From the NCBI RefSeq assembly GCF_030848475.1, contig NZ_JAVDDS010000019.1, positions 1 through 64,000 on the forward strand: a DNA stretch of 64,000 nucleotides. Direction: 5' to 3'. The notes beneath the pieces were generated by a model. That model was not told the origin of the DNA. It did not search any database and saw only the letters and a program-made list of their open reading frames with translations. This document shows positions 23,899-32,423 of this stretch, piece by piece; position 1 is the first letter of the stretch; each line of letters opens with the position of its first letter. The position numbers and the translations under genes are program-made. The stretch is from Herbivorax alkaliphila (lineage in GTDB: Bacteria > Bacillota > Clostridia > Acetivibrionales > Acetivibrionaceae).

Positions 23899-23951
23899 GA
23901 AAGAAGAAGTGAACTCAAAACAATAAAATATTAAGCAGGAGAAATATAAAA

Positions 23952-25613
23952 ATGGCTGATTATATTAAAAAGGTCTATGATAATGTAAAAATAGATGAAG
24001 GTGAAGTTGCAATTGAAAACTTATTAATTCAAGTGTTTTTCAATGAGGGATTATCCACAAAGGAATTATCACGTAAATTACTTTTGCCCCTGCCTCTAGT
24101 TGCAGCTATAAAAAAAGAGTTTATTAAAGAAGGAATCTTAGTTCAGGACAGAGGAATAAGGCTTTCTTTAGAAGGACGTAAATATATTAATCAAAAATTA
24201 GATTATGCAAATCTTAATGTTAGTGTTTATAAAAAATTAATAGATGATAAAAACAACTGGATAGATGAGTTTTCAAAGGAAATAGTGATGTTGGAAAACA
24301 TATTTAGCAACAGACCTGATGTGGATGTTACTATAGATCAGTCTAAATGCACACCTGAGACCAGTTTAAAAAGGGCAATTTTGTGCCTTAAAAACAATTC
24401 TCTTATAGGAAAAAATATTTTATGTGTGGGAGATGATGATTTAGTAAGTATATCTATTGGATTGGTCTTGAAAAAGTTATTTCCAGACAAAAAAATAAGC
24501 AATACAAAAATTTTTGTACTGGACATTGACAAAAGATTTTTAGCATACATAAAAAGTGTTGCAGAAGTTGAGGGGCTGCCTGTATATTGTAAATATGCTG
24601 ATTTAAGACAACCGTTAGATGAGAGATTGATTAATCGATTTGATTGTTTTTTTACAGATCCACCGTATACGTTAACAGGTATGCAGCTTTTTATTTCAAG
24701 AGGAATTGAAGCTCTTAAGCCTGAAAAAGGATTGTCTGTGTTTTTTTCCTTTGCCCATAAATCTCCTGACTTTACTGTAAAAATGCAGGAAGTTTTTTTA
24801 AAAGCAAATCTTGCTGTGGTTGGGGTTTTGCCGAGATTTAATGAATATGAAGGTGCTGAAATAATCGGTAATACCGGTCAAATGATAATGTTAAAGACAA
24901 CAGAAAAAACTAATTCTATAATTTCAGGTTCTTATGAAGAGTCAATTTATACTGGAGAAGTTGTTAAAACTATGAGAAAATATAAATGTAAGAAATGTGG
25001 GAAATACTATACGGTAGGTATTAACGGCATTCATTCAACAGTTGAAAGCCTAAAAAAAGCAACTTGCTCTATATGTAGTAATGATGTATTTGAGCTAGTT
25101 GAAAAAGTAAAAGTTGTTGATGAAAAAAAGACAGAAATTAATAAAAATAATATTGAGAAGGTAGAGAAGATGAAAATAAGAAAAATGAGAAAAGACGATA
25201 TAAATAAAATAGCAGAATATGAAAGGGAGATTTCAATAATTTCCTTTGGCGATGAGGCAATAACGGAGCTTAATTTTCATACAAAAAAACTTCAAAAAGC
25301 AATGCAAAAAGAAATAAATGGTATGATGGTTTTGGAAATTGAAAAGAAAATTGCAGGATGGCTTTGGATGACTCCAAGAATTAATTCTGTAAGCAATGAG
25401 AAATATGTTAATTTTAAAAGTTTTTATATAGAAGAAAAATATAGGGGTTCAGATTATGTGAATGAGTTTGTAGAGGCAGGGATGAAGTTTTGTAAAGATG
25501 AAGGTGTTAAAACAATTATTTGCAAGGTGAATGTTAAAAATATTGGTGCAAGAACTTTGTGGAAAAGCTTTGGGTTTGAGCCTACACACTTGACCCTTGA
25601 ATATAATTTTTAA
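23952..25613 (+). CDS. BpsA-like branched-chain polyamine synthase fused to a GNAT acyltransferase
   Basis: 553 residues in three parts. Residues 15-85 are a winged helix and about 120-390 a Rossmann-type BpsA/DUF43 aminopropyltransferase with the GDDD motif at 160-163, VLDIDKRF at 189-196 and TDPPYT at 235-240. That part ends in a zinc ribbon (Cys346, Cys349, Cys372, Cys375). Residues about 408-553 are a GNAT acetyltransferase domain (MKIRKMRKDDINKIAEY, then IEEKYRGSDYVNEFV). BpsA enzymes add two aminopropyl groups to spermidine using decarboxylated AdoMet. A fused GNAT domain would allow acylation of the product. AGCAGGAG precedes the ATG. The next gene follows without a gap. Confidence 0.8.
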   Translation: MADYIKKVYDNVKIDEGEVAIENLLIQVFFNEGLSTKELSRKLLLPLPLVAAIKKEFIKEGILVQDRGIRLSLEGRKYINQKLDYANLNVSVYKKLIDDKNNWIDEFSKEIVMLENIFSNRPDVDVTIDQSKCTPETSLKRAILCLKNNSLIGKNILCVGDDDLVSISIGLVLKKLFPDKKISNTKIFVLDIDKRFLAYIKSVAEVEGLPVYCKYADLRQPLDERLINRFDCFFTDPPYTLTGMQLFISRGIEALKPEKGLSVFFSFAHKSPDFTVKMQEVFLKANLAVVGVLPRFNEYEGAEIIGNTGQMIMLKTTEKTNSIISGSYEESIYTGEVVKTMRKYKCKKCGKYYTVGINGIHSTVESLKKATCSICSNDVFELVEKVKVVDEKKTEINKNNIEKVEKMKIRKMRKDDINKIAEYEREISIISFGDEAITELNFHTKKLQKAMQKEINGMMVLEIEKKIAGWLWMTPRINSVSNEKYVNFKSFYIEEKYRGSDYVNEFVEAGMKFCKDEGVKTIICKVNVKNIGARTLWKSFGFEPTHLTLEYNF

Positions 25614-25627
25614 TGGCAGGGAAAAAA

Positions 25628-26659
25628 ATGAAGATAAAATGTTTAGTATGGGACTTAGATGATACTTTATGGGAAGGTACCTTAAGAGAGGACAGGGATG
25701 TAGTTTTCGATAAGGTAAAAAAGAGCATTATAAAAAAGATAGATGAAAGAGGAATTTTACAGAGTATTGCCAGCAGAAACGATTTACAACAAGCTCAAGA
25801 GAAGCTTAAGGAGCTGGAAATTCTAGAGTACTTTTTTTATCCTCAATGTCATTGGGGCTCTAAAGTTGAAAGTATAAAATTAATAGCAAACAAGCTAAAT
25901 ATTGCTTTAGATTCTATAGGATATATTGATGATAATCCTTTTGAACTGTTTGAGGTACAGTACTTTCTTCCTGAGGTAAAAACATATAAGTCCGAAGAAT
26001 ATGAAGAACTTTTAAATTTAGAGGAATTTAAAAGTGATTTTTCAACAAAAGAGAGCAAAATGAGAAGACAGATGATGAAAAGTCGTGAGATGAGAGAACG
26101 AGCAGAAAGTTTTCATAATGGATCAAAAGAAGATTTCTTAAAGGCATGTAAGATGGAATTGATCCTTCGCTCTGCGAATACTAATGATATTTATAGAATT
26201 TATGAACTTGCATCTAGGACAAATCAAATGAATAACATGCTAGATAGAATTAGCAAAGAAGTTATTGTAGATTTTATAGACTCAAAAGACAAGGCTATTT
26301 ATGTAGCAGAACTGTCAGATCGTTTTGGTTATCATGGTATAATTGGTGTGTGCTTATTTGAAATGAAAGATAAAATTTCTTTTATTAAGCTGTTTTGTAT
26401 TTCATGTCGTATTGAGGGAAGAGGTATAGGGGCAGCTTTTTTAAAAGAAGCAATTAGCTTGATGTCTAAAAAGCACAGCCAAATTGAAGAGGTATATTGT
26501 GAGTACCTTGATGAAAAAAAGAACAGACCGGCGTTAATGTTGCTTCAGATTACGGGTTTTAAGTTTTTTAAAAAGAATGAAAAGAAATCAACTTTTAACT
26601 TAAAGCTACCGGTGGAAGAGAGCAGTTTAAACTGGCTAAAAGTTATATTTATGTTATAG
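25628..26659 (+). CDS. FkbH-like HAD phosphatase with C-terminal GNAT domain
   Basis: About 343 residues from the ATG at 25628 (CAGGG upstream); an ATG at 25613 overlaps the preceding stop codon but lacks a ribosome site. The HAD domain shows VWDLDDTLWEGTLRED, IASRNDL and IGYIDDNPFE. From about residue 185 a GNAT-like domain follows (LASRTNQMN, then FCISCRIEGRGIGAAFL). This is the exact FkbH architecture. FkbH proteins take 1,3-bisphosphoglycerate, remove phosphate and load the glyceryl group on an acyl carrier protein. With the next gene an ACP, glyceryl-ACP formation is a reasonable prediction. Confidence 0.85.
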   Translation: MKIKCLVWDLDDTLWEGTLREDRDVVFDKVKKSIIKKIDERGILQSIASRNDLQQAQEKLKELEILEYFFYPQCHWGSKVESIKLIANKLNIALDSIGYIDDNPFELFEVQYFLPEVKTYKSEEYEELLNLEEFKSDFSTKESKMRRQMMKSREMRERAESFHNGSKEDFLKACKMELILRSANTNDIYRIYELASRTNQMNNMLDRISKEVIVDFIDSKDKAIYVAELSDRFGYHGIIGVCLFEMKDKISFIKLFCISCRIEGRGIGAAFLKEAISLMSKKHSQIEEVYCEYLDEKKNRPALMLLQITGFKFFKKNEKKSTFNLKLPVEESSLNWLKVIFML

Positions 26660-26686
26660 AATATATTAAAAAAGGAGTTTGATTTA

Positions 26687-26932
26687 ATGGAAGAAAGTAA
26701 AATAAAAAAAGAAACAATTGAATTAATAGAAAGCATCACCGGAAAAAAAGATATAAATAATGATACACCTCTTATTGGTAAGGGTGGGATTATGGACTCG
26801 GTAACAGCAGCTAATTTTATAAATAGTCTTGAAGAGAAATTTAAAATATTTTTTATGCATGAAGATTTAAACTTAGAGTCGTTTTCTAATATAGATTCCC
26901 TAATTAGTTTAATTCAAAAATATTCAGAGTGA
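26687..26932 (+). CDS. Acyl carrier protein partner of the FkbH-like enzyme
   Basis: 81 residues, a stand-alone ACP with the phosphopantetheine serine at residue 38 in GGIMDSVTAANF, and a C-terminal helix pattern typical of carrier proteins. AAAAGGAG lies 9 bases before the ATG, and the gene starts 27 bases after the FkbH-like gene, so the three genes 23952-26932 form one operon. No ketosynthase or adenylation gene is adjacent, so this carrier likely holds a single acyl unit (glyceryl or similar) for transfer rather than serving chain elongation. Confidence 0.82.
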   Translation: MEESKIKKETIELIESITGKKDINNDTPLIGKGGIMDSVTAANFINSLEEKFKIFFMHEDLNLESFSNIDSLISLIQKYSE

Positions 26933-26966
26933 ATAAAGTTTGTTAAAAACTTAACTAAAAACGTAA

Positions 26967-27302
26967 TTAAAAAAACATAAAAATATTTTGTAGTCCAAAC
27001 AACCAATTTTTTAGTTTTTTAAAAAAACCTTTAAATTCAGGCCTGTCCAAGTGGCCGTTTTTGTAAAAAAAATCTTCATGTATAATTAATAATTCCATGT
27101 AGGTATCATCAAGTTGTCTAATGAGCTCTTGTTTTTCTTTTGGTACGGCATTTTCTAAAGATTTATACAATTCATTGTAACGGCTATTAATTTCTTTGCA
27201 TTCTTTTGTTTTGTCTAATTTTACAGCTAAAGCATCTAGTCTTTTTGTATAGTCTGTATTATTTTCTATATCTACACATGTGTTTTCAATATTTTTACCC
27301 AT
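26967..27302 (-). CDS. Hypothetical helical protein
   Basis: 111 residues, mostly charged helix or coiled coil (LDKTKECKEINSRYNELYKS, then LENAVPKEKQELIRQLDDTY), ending in a short hydrophobic patch. GGGGCACTGGGGAAA lies before the ATG on the minus strand. It converges on the ACP operon with only 34 bases between stop codons. No family is recognised. Confidence 0.55.
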   Translation of the reverse strand: MGKNIENTCVDIENNTDYTKRLDALAVKLDKTKECKEINSRYNELYKSLENAVPKEKQELIRQLDDTYMELLIIHEDFFYKNGHLDRPEFKGFFKKLKNWLFGLQNIFMFF

Positions 27303-27476
27303 TTTCCCCAGTGCCCCCTTAATGTAAATTTATAAAAGAAAGTAATATATATATTTTATAGTAAAGGCGTAAAAATTTCCAGTGTATTTATGCATAAATT
27401 TCTAGAAAACTTCTAGATAATATATACTAATTAAAGCAAATCACATAAAAAGCACATTAGTAAAGCATTTAGCAAG

Positions 27477-27632
27477 GTGAATTCGTTTAGCTAAAGCTAA
27501 ACATCGAGGCTTCAGGTGGAGTATTAGAATAAGATAAAAATACTCTGCAATGGCTTTTAATATTTTAAAAGTTTAAAAAACTTAAAATAAGAAAGACTCC
27601 AACTTATAGGAAGTGGAGCCTTAGAATAAGGT
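27477..27632 (+). repeat. Dispersed hairpin repeat, copy 2 (short form plus a detached right part)
   Basis: The short form GTGAATTCGTTTAGC...TTAGAATAAGATAA lies at 27477-27537. A second fragment (GACTCCAACTTATAGGAAG, then GGAGCCTTAGAATAAGG) lies at 27594-27631. It occupies the gap between two leftward genes. Nothing else is recognised in 27303-27659. Confidence 0.75.
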
Positions 27633-27659
27633 GAATTTTTTTTAGATACGAGAAAAGGT

Positions 27660-27998
27660 TTAATCTAAAACTTTTATTTTTTTTGCTTCAGCTGAAAATT
27701 CTTCAATAGAAACTTCGTAAAAAGTAAGTTCTATATCCATATCCTTTTCAAGCGTATCTACAGAAATTTTTTCATCTTCACTGTTATAAATTTCAGTTTC
27801 ATCTGATATGGAAAACATAAAGATTCCAGCTTGCTCCTCTCCTTCCAAGTGCTTCCTTACAGCAATATGACTATTGTCATCTTGAACGTTATTAATTTCT
27901 CCTATAATAGTTGACGTTGAACGATTATCACTACATGATGACATTGAAATAATAAAAATAATACTTATTAGGATTAAAGAAATTCTTTTAAAATTCAT
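27660..27998 (-). CDS. Small lipoprotein
   Basis: 112 residues with a lipoprotein signal peptide: MNFKRISLILISIIFIISMS followed by SC, the lipid-modified cysteine at residue 22. The mature part is a small beta-rich domain (STIIGEINNVQDDNSHIAVR, then FMFSISDETEIY), similar in layout to YobA/DUF3221-type lipoproteins. It is probably anchored on the outer face of the membrane. GAGGGGATATAAAT precedes the ATG. The role is unknown. Confidence 0.75.
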   Translation of the reverse strand: MNFKRISLILISIIFIISMSSCSDNRSTSTIIGEINNVQDDNSHIAVRKHLEGEEQAGIFMFSISDETEIYNSEDEKISVDTLEKDMDIELTFYEVSIEEFSAEAKKIKVLD

Positions 27999-28249
27999 AT
28001 TTATATCCCCTCTTTTAACATTAAAATATAGTTTAATTTTTTATACGCCTAAATCTTTTCAGCGTGTACGTCTAAAAGTCAAGAAAGGACTTATAGACAT
28101 CCTGTATATATTGTAGCATTTTTATTTTAAGTCTCCAAGATGTTTAATTAAAAAAATTAAATATACTTTAGATTTAATTTAAGATTTTTGATATAATTAA
28201 TATTGAAAATAAAAATGTGCAGCTTACTAAAATGGAAAGGAATGAATGC

Positions 28250-28804
28250 ATGAGTTTTTATAAAAAAGAAGACAGAAAAAAGATAGAGATAATTAACAAG
28301 GGAATGGGAACAGCTCATAGAACAAAACCATATGATTTGAAAAAGACCGATGATTTAATAAATTATACTGAAATGATAACTGCTGAATATATGGATATGA
28401 AATCTTATTTATGCTGGCTACATGATATAATAGAACTGTACGACGATAGTTTAGAGCATTTTCATCCTGATATATGGATAAACCTTACTAGTGAAGAACT
28501 AGAAGAGAATGACTACAGTGAGGCATCATATGTACTAACAGATTTAGATGGTTTGTTTGTTAATATAGTGAACAAGGCAGAAGACAGTTGTTATAGAGCG
28601 TGGAAACATGTAATGGAAAGTAATCTTGAAAAAGTGCATCAGCATTTTTTTGGGCAGGTAATTAGTATAGATTCTGAAAAATTTAAAGAAATTTTTGAAA
28701 AGACAATTCTAGAAGTTGTTAATGCTGAATATCAATATAATGTAAGCAAAAGTGCTAAAACCTTTGCGGATAATTTGAAGGACATGATGTTAAGGGATAA
28801 ATAA
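28250..28804 (+). CDS. Hypothetical helical protein
   Basis: 184 residues from the ATG at 28250 (GGAAAGGAA 7 bases upstream). The protein is acidic and all-helical (YTEMITAEYMDMKSYLCWLH), with a histidine-rich centre (HFHPDIW, then VHQHFFGQV). There is no signal peptide or membrane segment. Nothing in the flanking genes hints at its role. Not recognised. Confidence 0.6.
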   Translation: MSFYKKEDRKKIEIINKGMGTAHRTKPYDLKKTDDLINYTEMITAEYMDMKSYLCWLHDIIELYDDSLEHFHPDIWINLTSEELEENDYSEASYVLTDLDGLFVNIVNKAEDSCYRAWKHVMESNLEKVHQHFFGQVISIDSEKFKEIFEKTILEVVNAEYQYNVSKSAKTFADNLKDMMLRDK

Positions 28805-28890
28805 GTATTTTCCTGATATAACGTGAAGTTTTAATATTTTAAAGATTTTATCAAAATATAAATTTCCATAAAAATTTATTTGAAAATCAC

Positions 28891-28920
28891 TTGACTTTTG
28901 CTTTGTTTATCTGCTACAAT
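28891..28920 (+). promoter_or_regulatory. Promoter of the tRNA-Met/Glu/Val unit
   Basis: TTGACT at 28891-28896, an 18-base spacer, and TACAAT at 28915-28920. The first tRNA starts 33 bases later. Confidence 0.65.
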
Positions 28921-28952
28921 GTTAAAGCGTGCTGGAGATGAAGTATTTATAT

Positions 28953-29029
28953 GGCGGTGTAGCTCAGTTGGCAAGAGCATACGGTTCATACCCGTAGGGT
29001 CGTTGGTTCGAATCCAATCGCCGCTACCA
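28953..29029 (+). tRNA. tRNA-Met (elongator-type, anticodon CAT)
   Basis: 77 nt. The acceptor GGCGGTG pairs with CGCCGCT (two wobbles), and the anticodon loop TTCATAC gives CAT. CCA is encoded. It lacks the initiator mismatch. An Ile2 (lysidine) identity cannot be fully excluded without a model. Confidence 0.9.
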
Positions 29030-29055
29030 GTATGTTTTAAAAATTTTATATTAAT

Positions 29056-29130
29056 GGCCCATTGGTCAAGCGGTTAAGACACCGCCCTTTCACGGCGGTA
29101 ACAGGGGTTCGAGTCCCCTATGGGTCACCA
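29056..29130 (+). tRNA. tRNA-Glu (anticodon TTC)
   Basis: 75 nt. The acceptor GGCCCAT pairs with ATGGGTC, the anticodon stem is CCGCC/GGCGG around CTTTCAC, and CCA is encoded. Confidence 0.96.
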
Positions 29131-29133
29131 TTC

Positions 29134-29209
29134 GGGCGCTTAGCTCAGCTGGGAGAGCATCTGCCTTACAAGCAGGGGGTCACAGGTTCGAGCCCTGTAG
29201 TGCCCACCA
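29134..29209 (+). tRNA. tRNA-Val (anticodon TAC)
   Basis: 76 nt. The acceptor GGGCGCT pairs with AGTGCCC, the anticodon loop TTACAAG sits on CTGCC/CAGGG, and CCA is encoded. It is three bases after tRNA-Glu. Confidence 0.96.
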
Positions 29210-29240
29210 AAACGACTTTACAAAATGTAAGGTCGTTTTT
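29209..29240 (+). terminator. Terminator of the tRNA unit
   Basis: The stem AACGACTTTAC / GTAAGGTCGTT (one wobble or mismatch), followed by TTTTT. Confidence 0.85.
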
Positions 29241-29468
29241 TATGTGTATAGCTTTAGTAATTCTTTATTAAATGAGTTCTCTTCTAATTTTATGCCTATA
29301 AATTTATAAAAAAGTTTTTGACTAAATGCAACATAATTATTGAAAAGCATATGCATGTTCAAAGTTTTATTTATGCATTGAGTAGGTTTCTTTAAGTTAA
29401 TTAAATGTAATCCCGGGTTATGTTTTGTGGAGACATGTCAGAAATATTTTTAATTTATGCAACTTAAA

Positions 29469-29501
29469 ATGACAAATATTTTTTGTTAAATTGTTTATAA
29501 T
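29469..29501 (+). promoter_or_regulatory. Spo0A-type promoter of spoIIE with 21-bp spacer
   Basis: ATGACA at 29469-29474 and perfect TATAAT at 29496-29501 are separated by exactly 21 bases. In Bacillus subtilis, spoIIE and spoIIG promoters use sigma-A with such over-long spacers and need Spo0A~P. TGACAAA at 29470 resembles a 0A box (TGNCGAA), and TGTCAGAA lies near 29437. Nothing else is recognised in 29241-29558. Confidence 0.55.
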
Positions 29502-29558
29502 CGTTTTTGCACACAGATACAAAATTAAAATAAAAAATAAATCAGGGGGTTACAAAAG

Positions 29559-31964
29559 ATGAAGTCACAAAGTTTTCTTTATGAAAAGGCAGGAGATTTA
29601 GGCAGAATTTATCGAAAGACAGGAGGGGGAATTTTTTCATACTTGGAACTTTCAAAAAGTAATGTTTTAATGCTGCTGGTGAGTTTTCTTTTAGGAAGAG
29701 TTTCCTTATTTCAAGGTATGATGCCTTTTGGAGTGGCATTTTTTGCTGCATCTTCAGGAAAGTCGGTTAACAGAATTTTAATGGCGATGGCTGTATTAGC
29801 TGGAATGATAACAGGTGGAGCTGTAGGTGAAGTGTTTACAGCACTTGCGTTTATTGGTGGGTTCACGGTTTTTAGTAAAATATTTAAAAATGTTAAAATA
29901 AAAGAAGACTATAAAATAGCGGCTATTGGTCTGATAAGTGGCTTGATACCTCAAATATACATGGTATATCTGAACGGCTTTTTATTGTATGATTTTTTGA
30001 TGGCAGTTTTTTATTCAGGATTAATTTTTTCATTAATATTTATTTTTAGAAACAGTGGATTATTAATTGAAGATACAAAAAAGAAAAATATATATTCAAA
30101 TGAAGAAATAATAAGCATGGCAGTATTAGCCGCACTGGTTTTATCGGCAGTAAGTGATATTGCTTTTTCAGGAATTACATTGACAAATACATTAGGGATT
30201 TTAGCAATATTAATATTTAGCATGAAGTCAGGGCCTGGAGTTGGAGCAGCTGTAGGAGTAATAGTAGGTCTTGTAGTAAATATGTCCAATCCAGTAGTTC
30301 CACCTGTTATAATTGGTTCTTATGCTTTTTGCGGGCTTTTGGCAGGTGTATTTAAAAATCTTGGGAAAATAGGGGCATGTATTGGTTTTATAGCGGCAAA
30401 TGCATTACTTACTCTTTATATAAATGGATCTACACAGGTACTCATACACATAAAGGATATAGCGATAGCTTCCATAGCCTTTATAATTATTCCTCAAAAA
30501 GTAATGGAAAACACATTTGGATTTTTAGAGAAAAAATCTCAAGTTGTCAGGGACAAAATTAGTTACACTGATAGGATAAAAGAGCTCACTGTAAATAAAC
30601 TAAATAACTTTGCCTTAGCCTTTACTGAAATATCAAAAACTTTTAACGAAATATCTGAAACAAAAATGGTTACTAATAAGCAGGATATATCCTCTTTATT
30701 TGACAGGGTAGCTGAAAAAGTTTGTAAAGACTGTAGCTTGTGCAGACATTGTTGGGATAGGAACTTTTATAATACCTATCAGGTAATGTTTAAAATAGTT
30801 GAGGCTCTAGAAAAAAAAGGGTGGATTGATGAAAGAGATATACCAAAGCACTTTATTGAAAAATGTGAACGAACAGTGGAGTTTGTAAAGCAAATTAACA
30901 ATGTATATGAATTGTTTAAGGTGGATATGGTGTGGAAAAATAAAGTAGGGGAGAGCAGAGGGCTTGTCTCTCAACAGTTAGATGGATTATCAAAAGTTAT
31001 TTCAAACTTGGCATTGGAGATAGATACAGACATAGACTTTAAAAGAGATTTAGAAGACAATTTGTTTTTAGAATTAGATAGGGACGGGATAAAGGTAAAA
31101 GATGTTGTGGTATATGAAAACAAGTGGCGAAAGTTTGAGGTGAATATTTTTCATAAAGGATGCAAGGGGAAAAACAGGTGCATAGATATAATAGAAAAAA
31201 GTGCATCTCAAGTTTTAGATAAAAAAATGATTAAAGATAGGGCTGAATGTGTTTTTAATCATAAAACTAAAATATGTAATTTAAAATTGATTGAAGAAGA
31301 AGTTTTAAGCATCACCACAGGTGTAGCTAGAATGCCAAAGTATGAAGGACAGGCTTGCGGGGATAACTATACTTTCATGAATACAGGAGATGGAAAATAT
31401 GTTTTGGCATTAAGTGATGGAATGGGAACAGGTCAAAAGGCCTCTAATCAGAGCAATGCTGCCATAAGTCTATTAGAGCAATTTATGGAGACTGGATTTG
31501 ACAAGGACACGGCTGTAAGGCTTATTAATTCAATTCTTGTATTAAAATCTGATGAAGATTCTTTTGCAACAATTGACCTTACTGCAGTTGATTTATATGA
31601 TGGAAAAGTTGAATTTGTTAAAATAGGTGCTGTTCCGACATTTATAAAAAAATCAGAAAAAGTTGAAGTTGTTAAATCTGTTTCATTACCTGCTGGAATA
31701 CTTAGCAATATTGAGACAGAACTTGTCTGCAAAACTGTTGGAAATGGGGACTTTATTATAATGGTATCGGATGGTGTAATTGATTCATTTGCAAAAGAAG
31801 ACGAAGGAGAACAGGCATTAATAGATTATATTGATGACATTAAAAGCATTAATCCACAGGGAATAGCTGATTTCATATTAAATAAAGCTCTTTTTAATTG
31901 TGGCAAAAGACCTTTAGATGATATGACTGTGGTGGTGGCAAAGATATGGAATAGAGTTCATTGA
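29559..31964 (+). CDS. spoIIE: Stage II sporulation protein E (SpoIIE serine phosphatase)
   Basis: An 801-residue SpoIIE. The N-terminal third (about 35-330) is a series of hydrophobic membrane helices, the middle is the regulatory/FtsZ-interacting region, and the C-terminal part from about 590 is the PP2C-type phosphatase (LALSDGMGTGQKASNQS, DSFATIDLTAVDLYDGKVEF, IIMVSDGVIDSF). It dephosphorylates SpoIIAA-P to release sigma-F in the forespore and takes part in polar septation. AGGGGG precedes the ATG. The order tRNA-Met, tRNA-Glu, spoIIE is the one found in B. subtilis. Confidence 0.97.
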   Translation: MKSQSFLYEKAGDLGRIYRKTGGGIFSYLELSKSNVLMLLVSFLLGRVSLFQGMMPFGVAFFAASSGKSVNRILMAMAVLAGMITGGAVGEVFTALAFIGGFTVFSKIFKNVKIKEDYKIAAIGLISGLIPQIYMVYLNGFLLYDFLMAVFYSGLIFSLIFIFRNSGLLIEDTKKKNIYSNEEIISMAVLAALVLSAVSDIAFSGITLTNTLGILAILIFSMKSGPGVGAAVGVIVGLVVNMSNPVVPPVIIGSYAFCGLLAGVFKNLGKIGACIGFIAANALLTLYINGSTQVLIHIKDIAIASIAFIIIPQKVMENTFGFLEKKSQVVRDKISYTDRIKELTVNKLNNFALAFTEISKTFNEISETKMVTNKQDISSLFDRVAEKVCKDCSLCRHCWDRNFYNTYQVMFKIVEALEKKGWIDERDIPKHFIEKCERTVEFVKQINNVYELFKVDMVWKNKVGESRGLVSQQLDGLSKVISNLALEIDTDIDFKRDLEDNLFLELDRDGIKVKDVVVYENKWRKFEVNIFHKGCKGKNRCIDIIEKSASQVLDKKMIKDRAECVFNHKTKICNLKLIEEEVLSITTGVARMPKYEGQACGDNYTFMNTGDGKYVLALSDGMGTGQKASNQSNAAISLLEQFMETGFDKDTAVRLINSILVLKSDEDSFATIDLTAVDLYDGKVEFVKIGAVPTFIKKSEKVEVVKSVSLPAGILSNIETELVCKTVGNGDFIIMVSDGVIDSFAKEDEGEQALIDYIDDIKSINPQGIADFILNKALFNCGKRPLDDMTVVVAKIWNRVH

Positions 31965-32043
31965 GTGAATATCATATATCATGTGTATAATTTTCACAAT
32001 TCCGAAACAAACTAGTTTTGAATATATATTTCGGAGGAACTGT

Positions 32044-32388
32044 ATGGTATATGACGAGACCAAAAAAATTATAATTGTAAAAAATTTACCTTCAAATTTT
32101 ATTGAAGAAGCTATTTTGGTTTTAAAGGATAAACCTAAAAGAGGAGAAAAAAACATTAAAACTATATCTGCTAAAAGCCCGTATAAAAAAAATCAGCATA
32201 TTATAAAGGAGGCTGAGGACATTATAAAAAATTATGTTTGTGGTAAGAAAAACTTAAATGATGTATCTGTTGAGTTAAATTTAAAACCAGGCTTTTCAAG
32301 ATTCAGGATGTTTGCAAATACAATAGTAAATATCGTAATGCTTGGAAGTATAGTTCTTTTAATTTTAATGGTTGCAAAACTTTTGTAG
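32044..32388 (+). CDS. Small protein with C-terminal membrane anchor, downstream of spoIIE
   Basis: 114 residues from the ATG at 32044 (CGGAGGAACTGT upstream). A soluble, lysine-rich part (ETKKIIIVKNLPSNFIEEAI) is followed by one C-terminal transmembrane helix (IVNIVMLGSIVLLILMVAKL), so it is tail-anchored. It starts 80 bases after spoIIE, possibly in the same unit, but no sporulation family is recognised. Its stop codon runs into a perfect palindrome. Confidence 0.65.
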   Translation: MVYDETKKIIIVKNLPSNFIEEAILVLKDKPKRGEKNIKTISAKSPYKKNQHIIKEAEDIIKNYVCGKKNLNDVSVELNLKPGFSRFRMFANTIVNIVMLGSIVLLILMVAKLL

Positions 32389-32423
32389 TGAAGTCGTTTA
32401 GCATTAGCTAAACGACTTCACTA
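32386..32423. repeat. Perfect 17-bp palindrome related to the dispersed repeat end
   Basis: TAGTGAAGTCGTTTAGC, a 4-base loop ATTA, then the exact complement. The arm matches the outer end of the dispersed repeat family (GTGAACTCGTTTAGC). It begins with the stop codon of the preceding gene and could also act as a transcription stop. Confidence 0.75.

Noticed and set aside
29062-29271. Open reading frame across tRNA-Glu and tRNA-Val
   Set aside because: It overlaps structural tRNAs and the terminator; not a gene.
30011-30289. Antisense frame inside spoIIE
   Set aside because: It lies opposite coding membrane helices of SpoIIE; no start signal.
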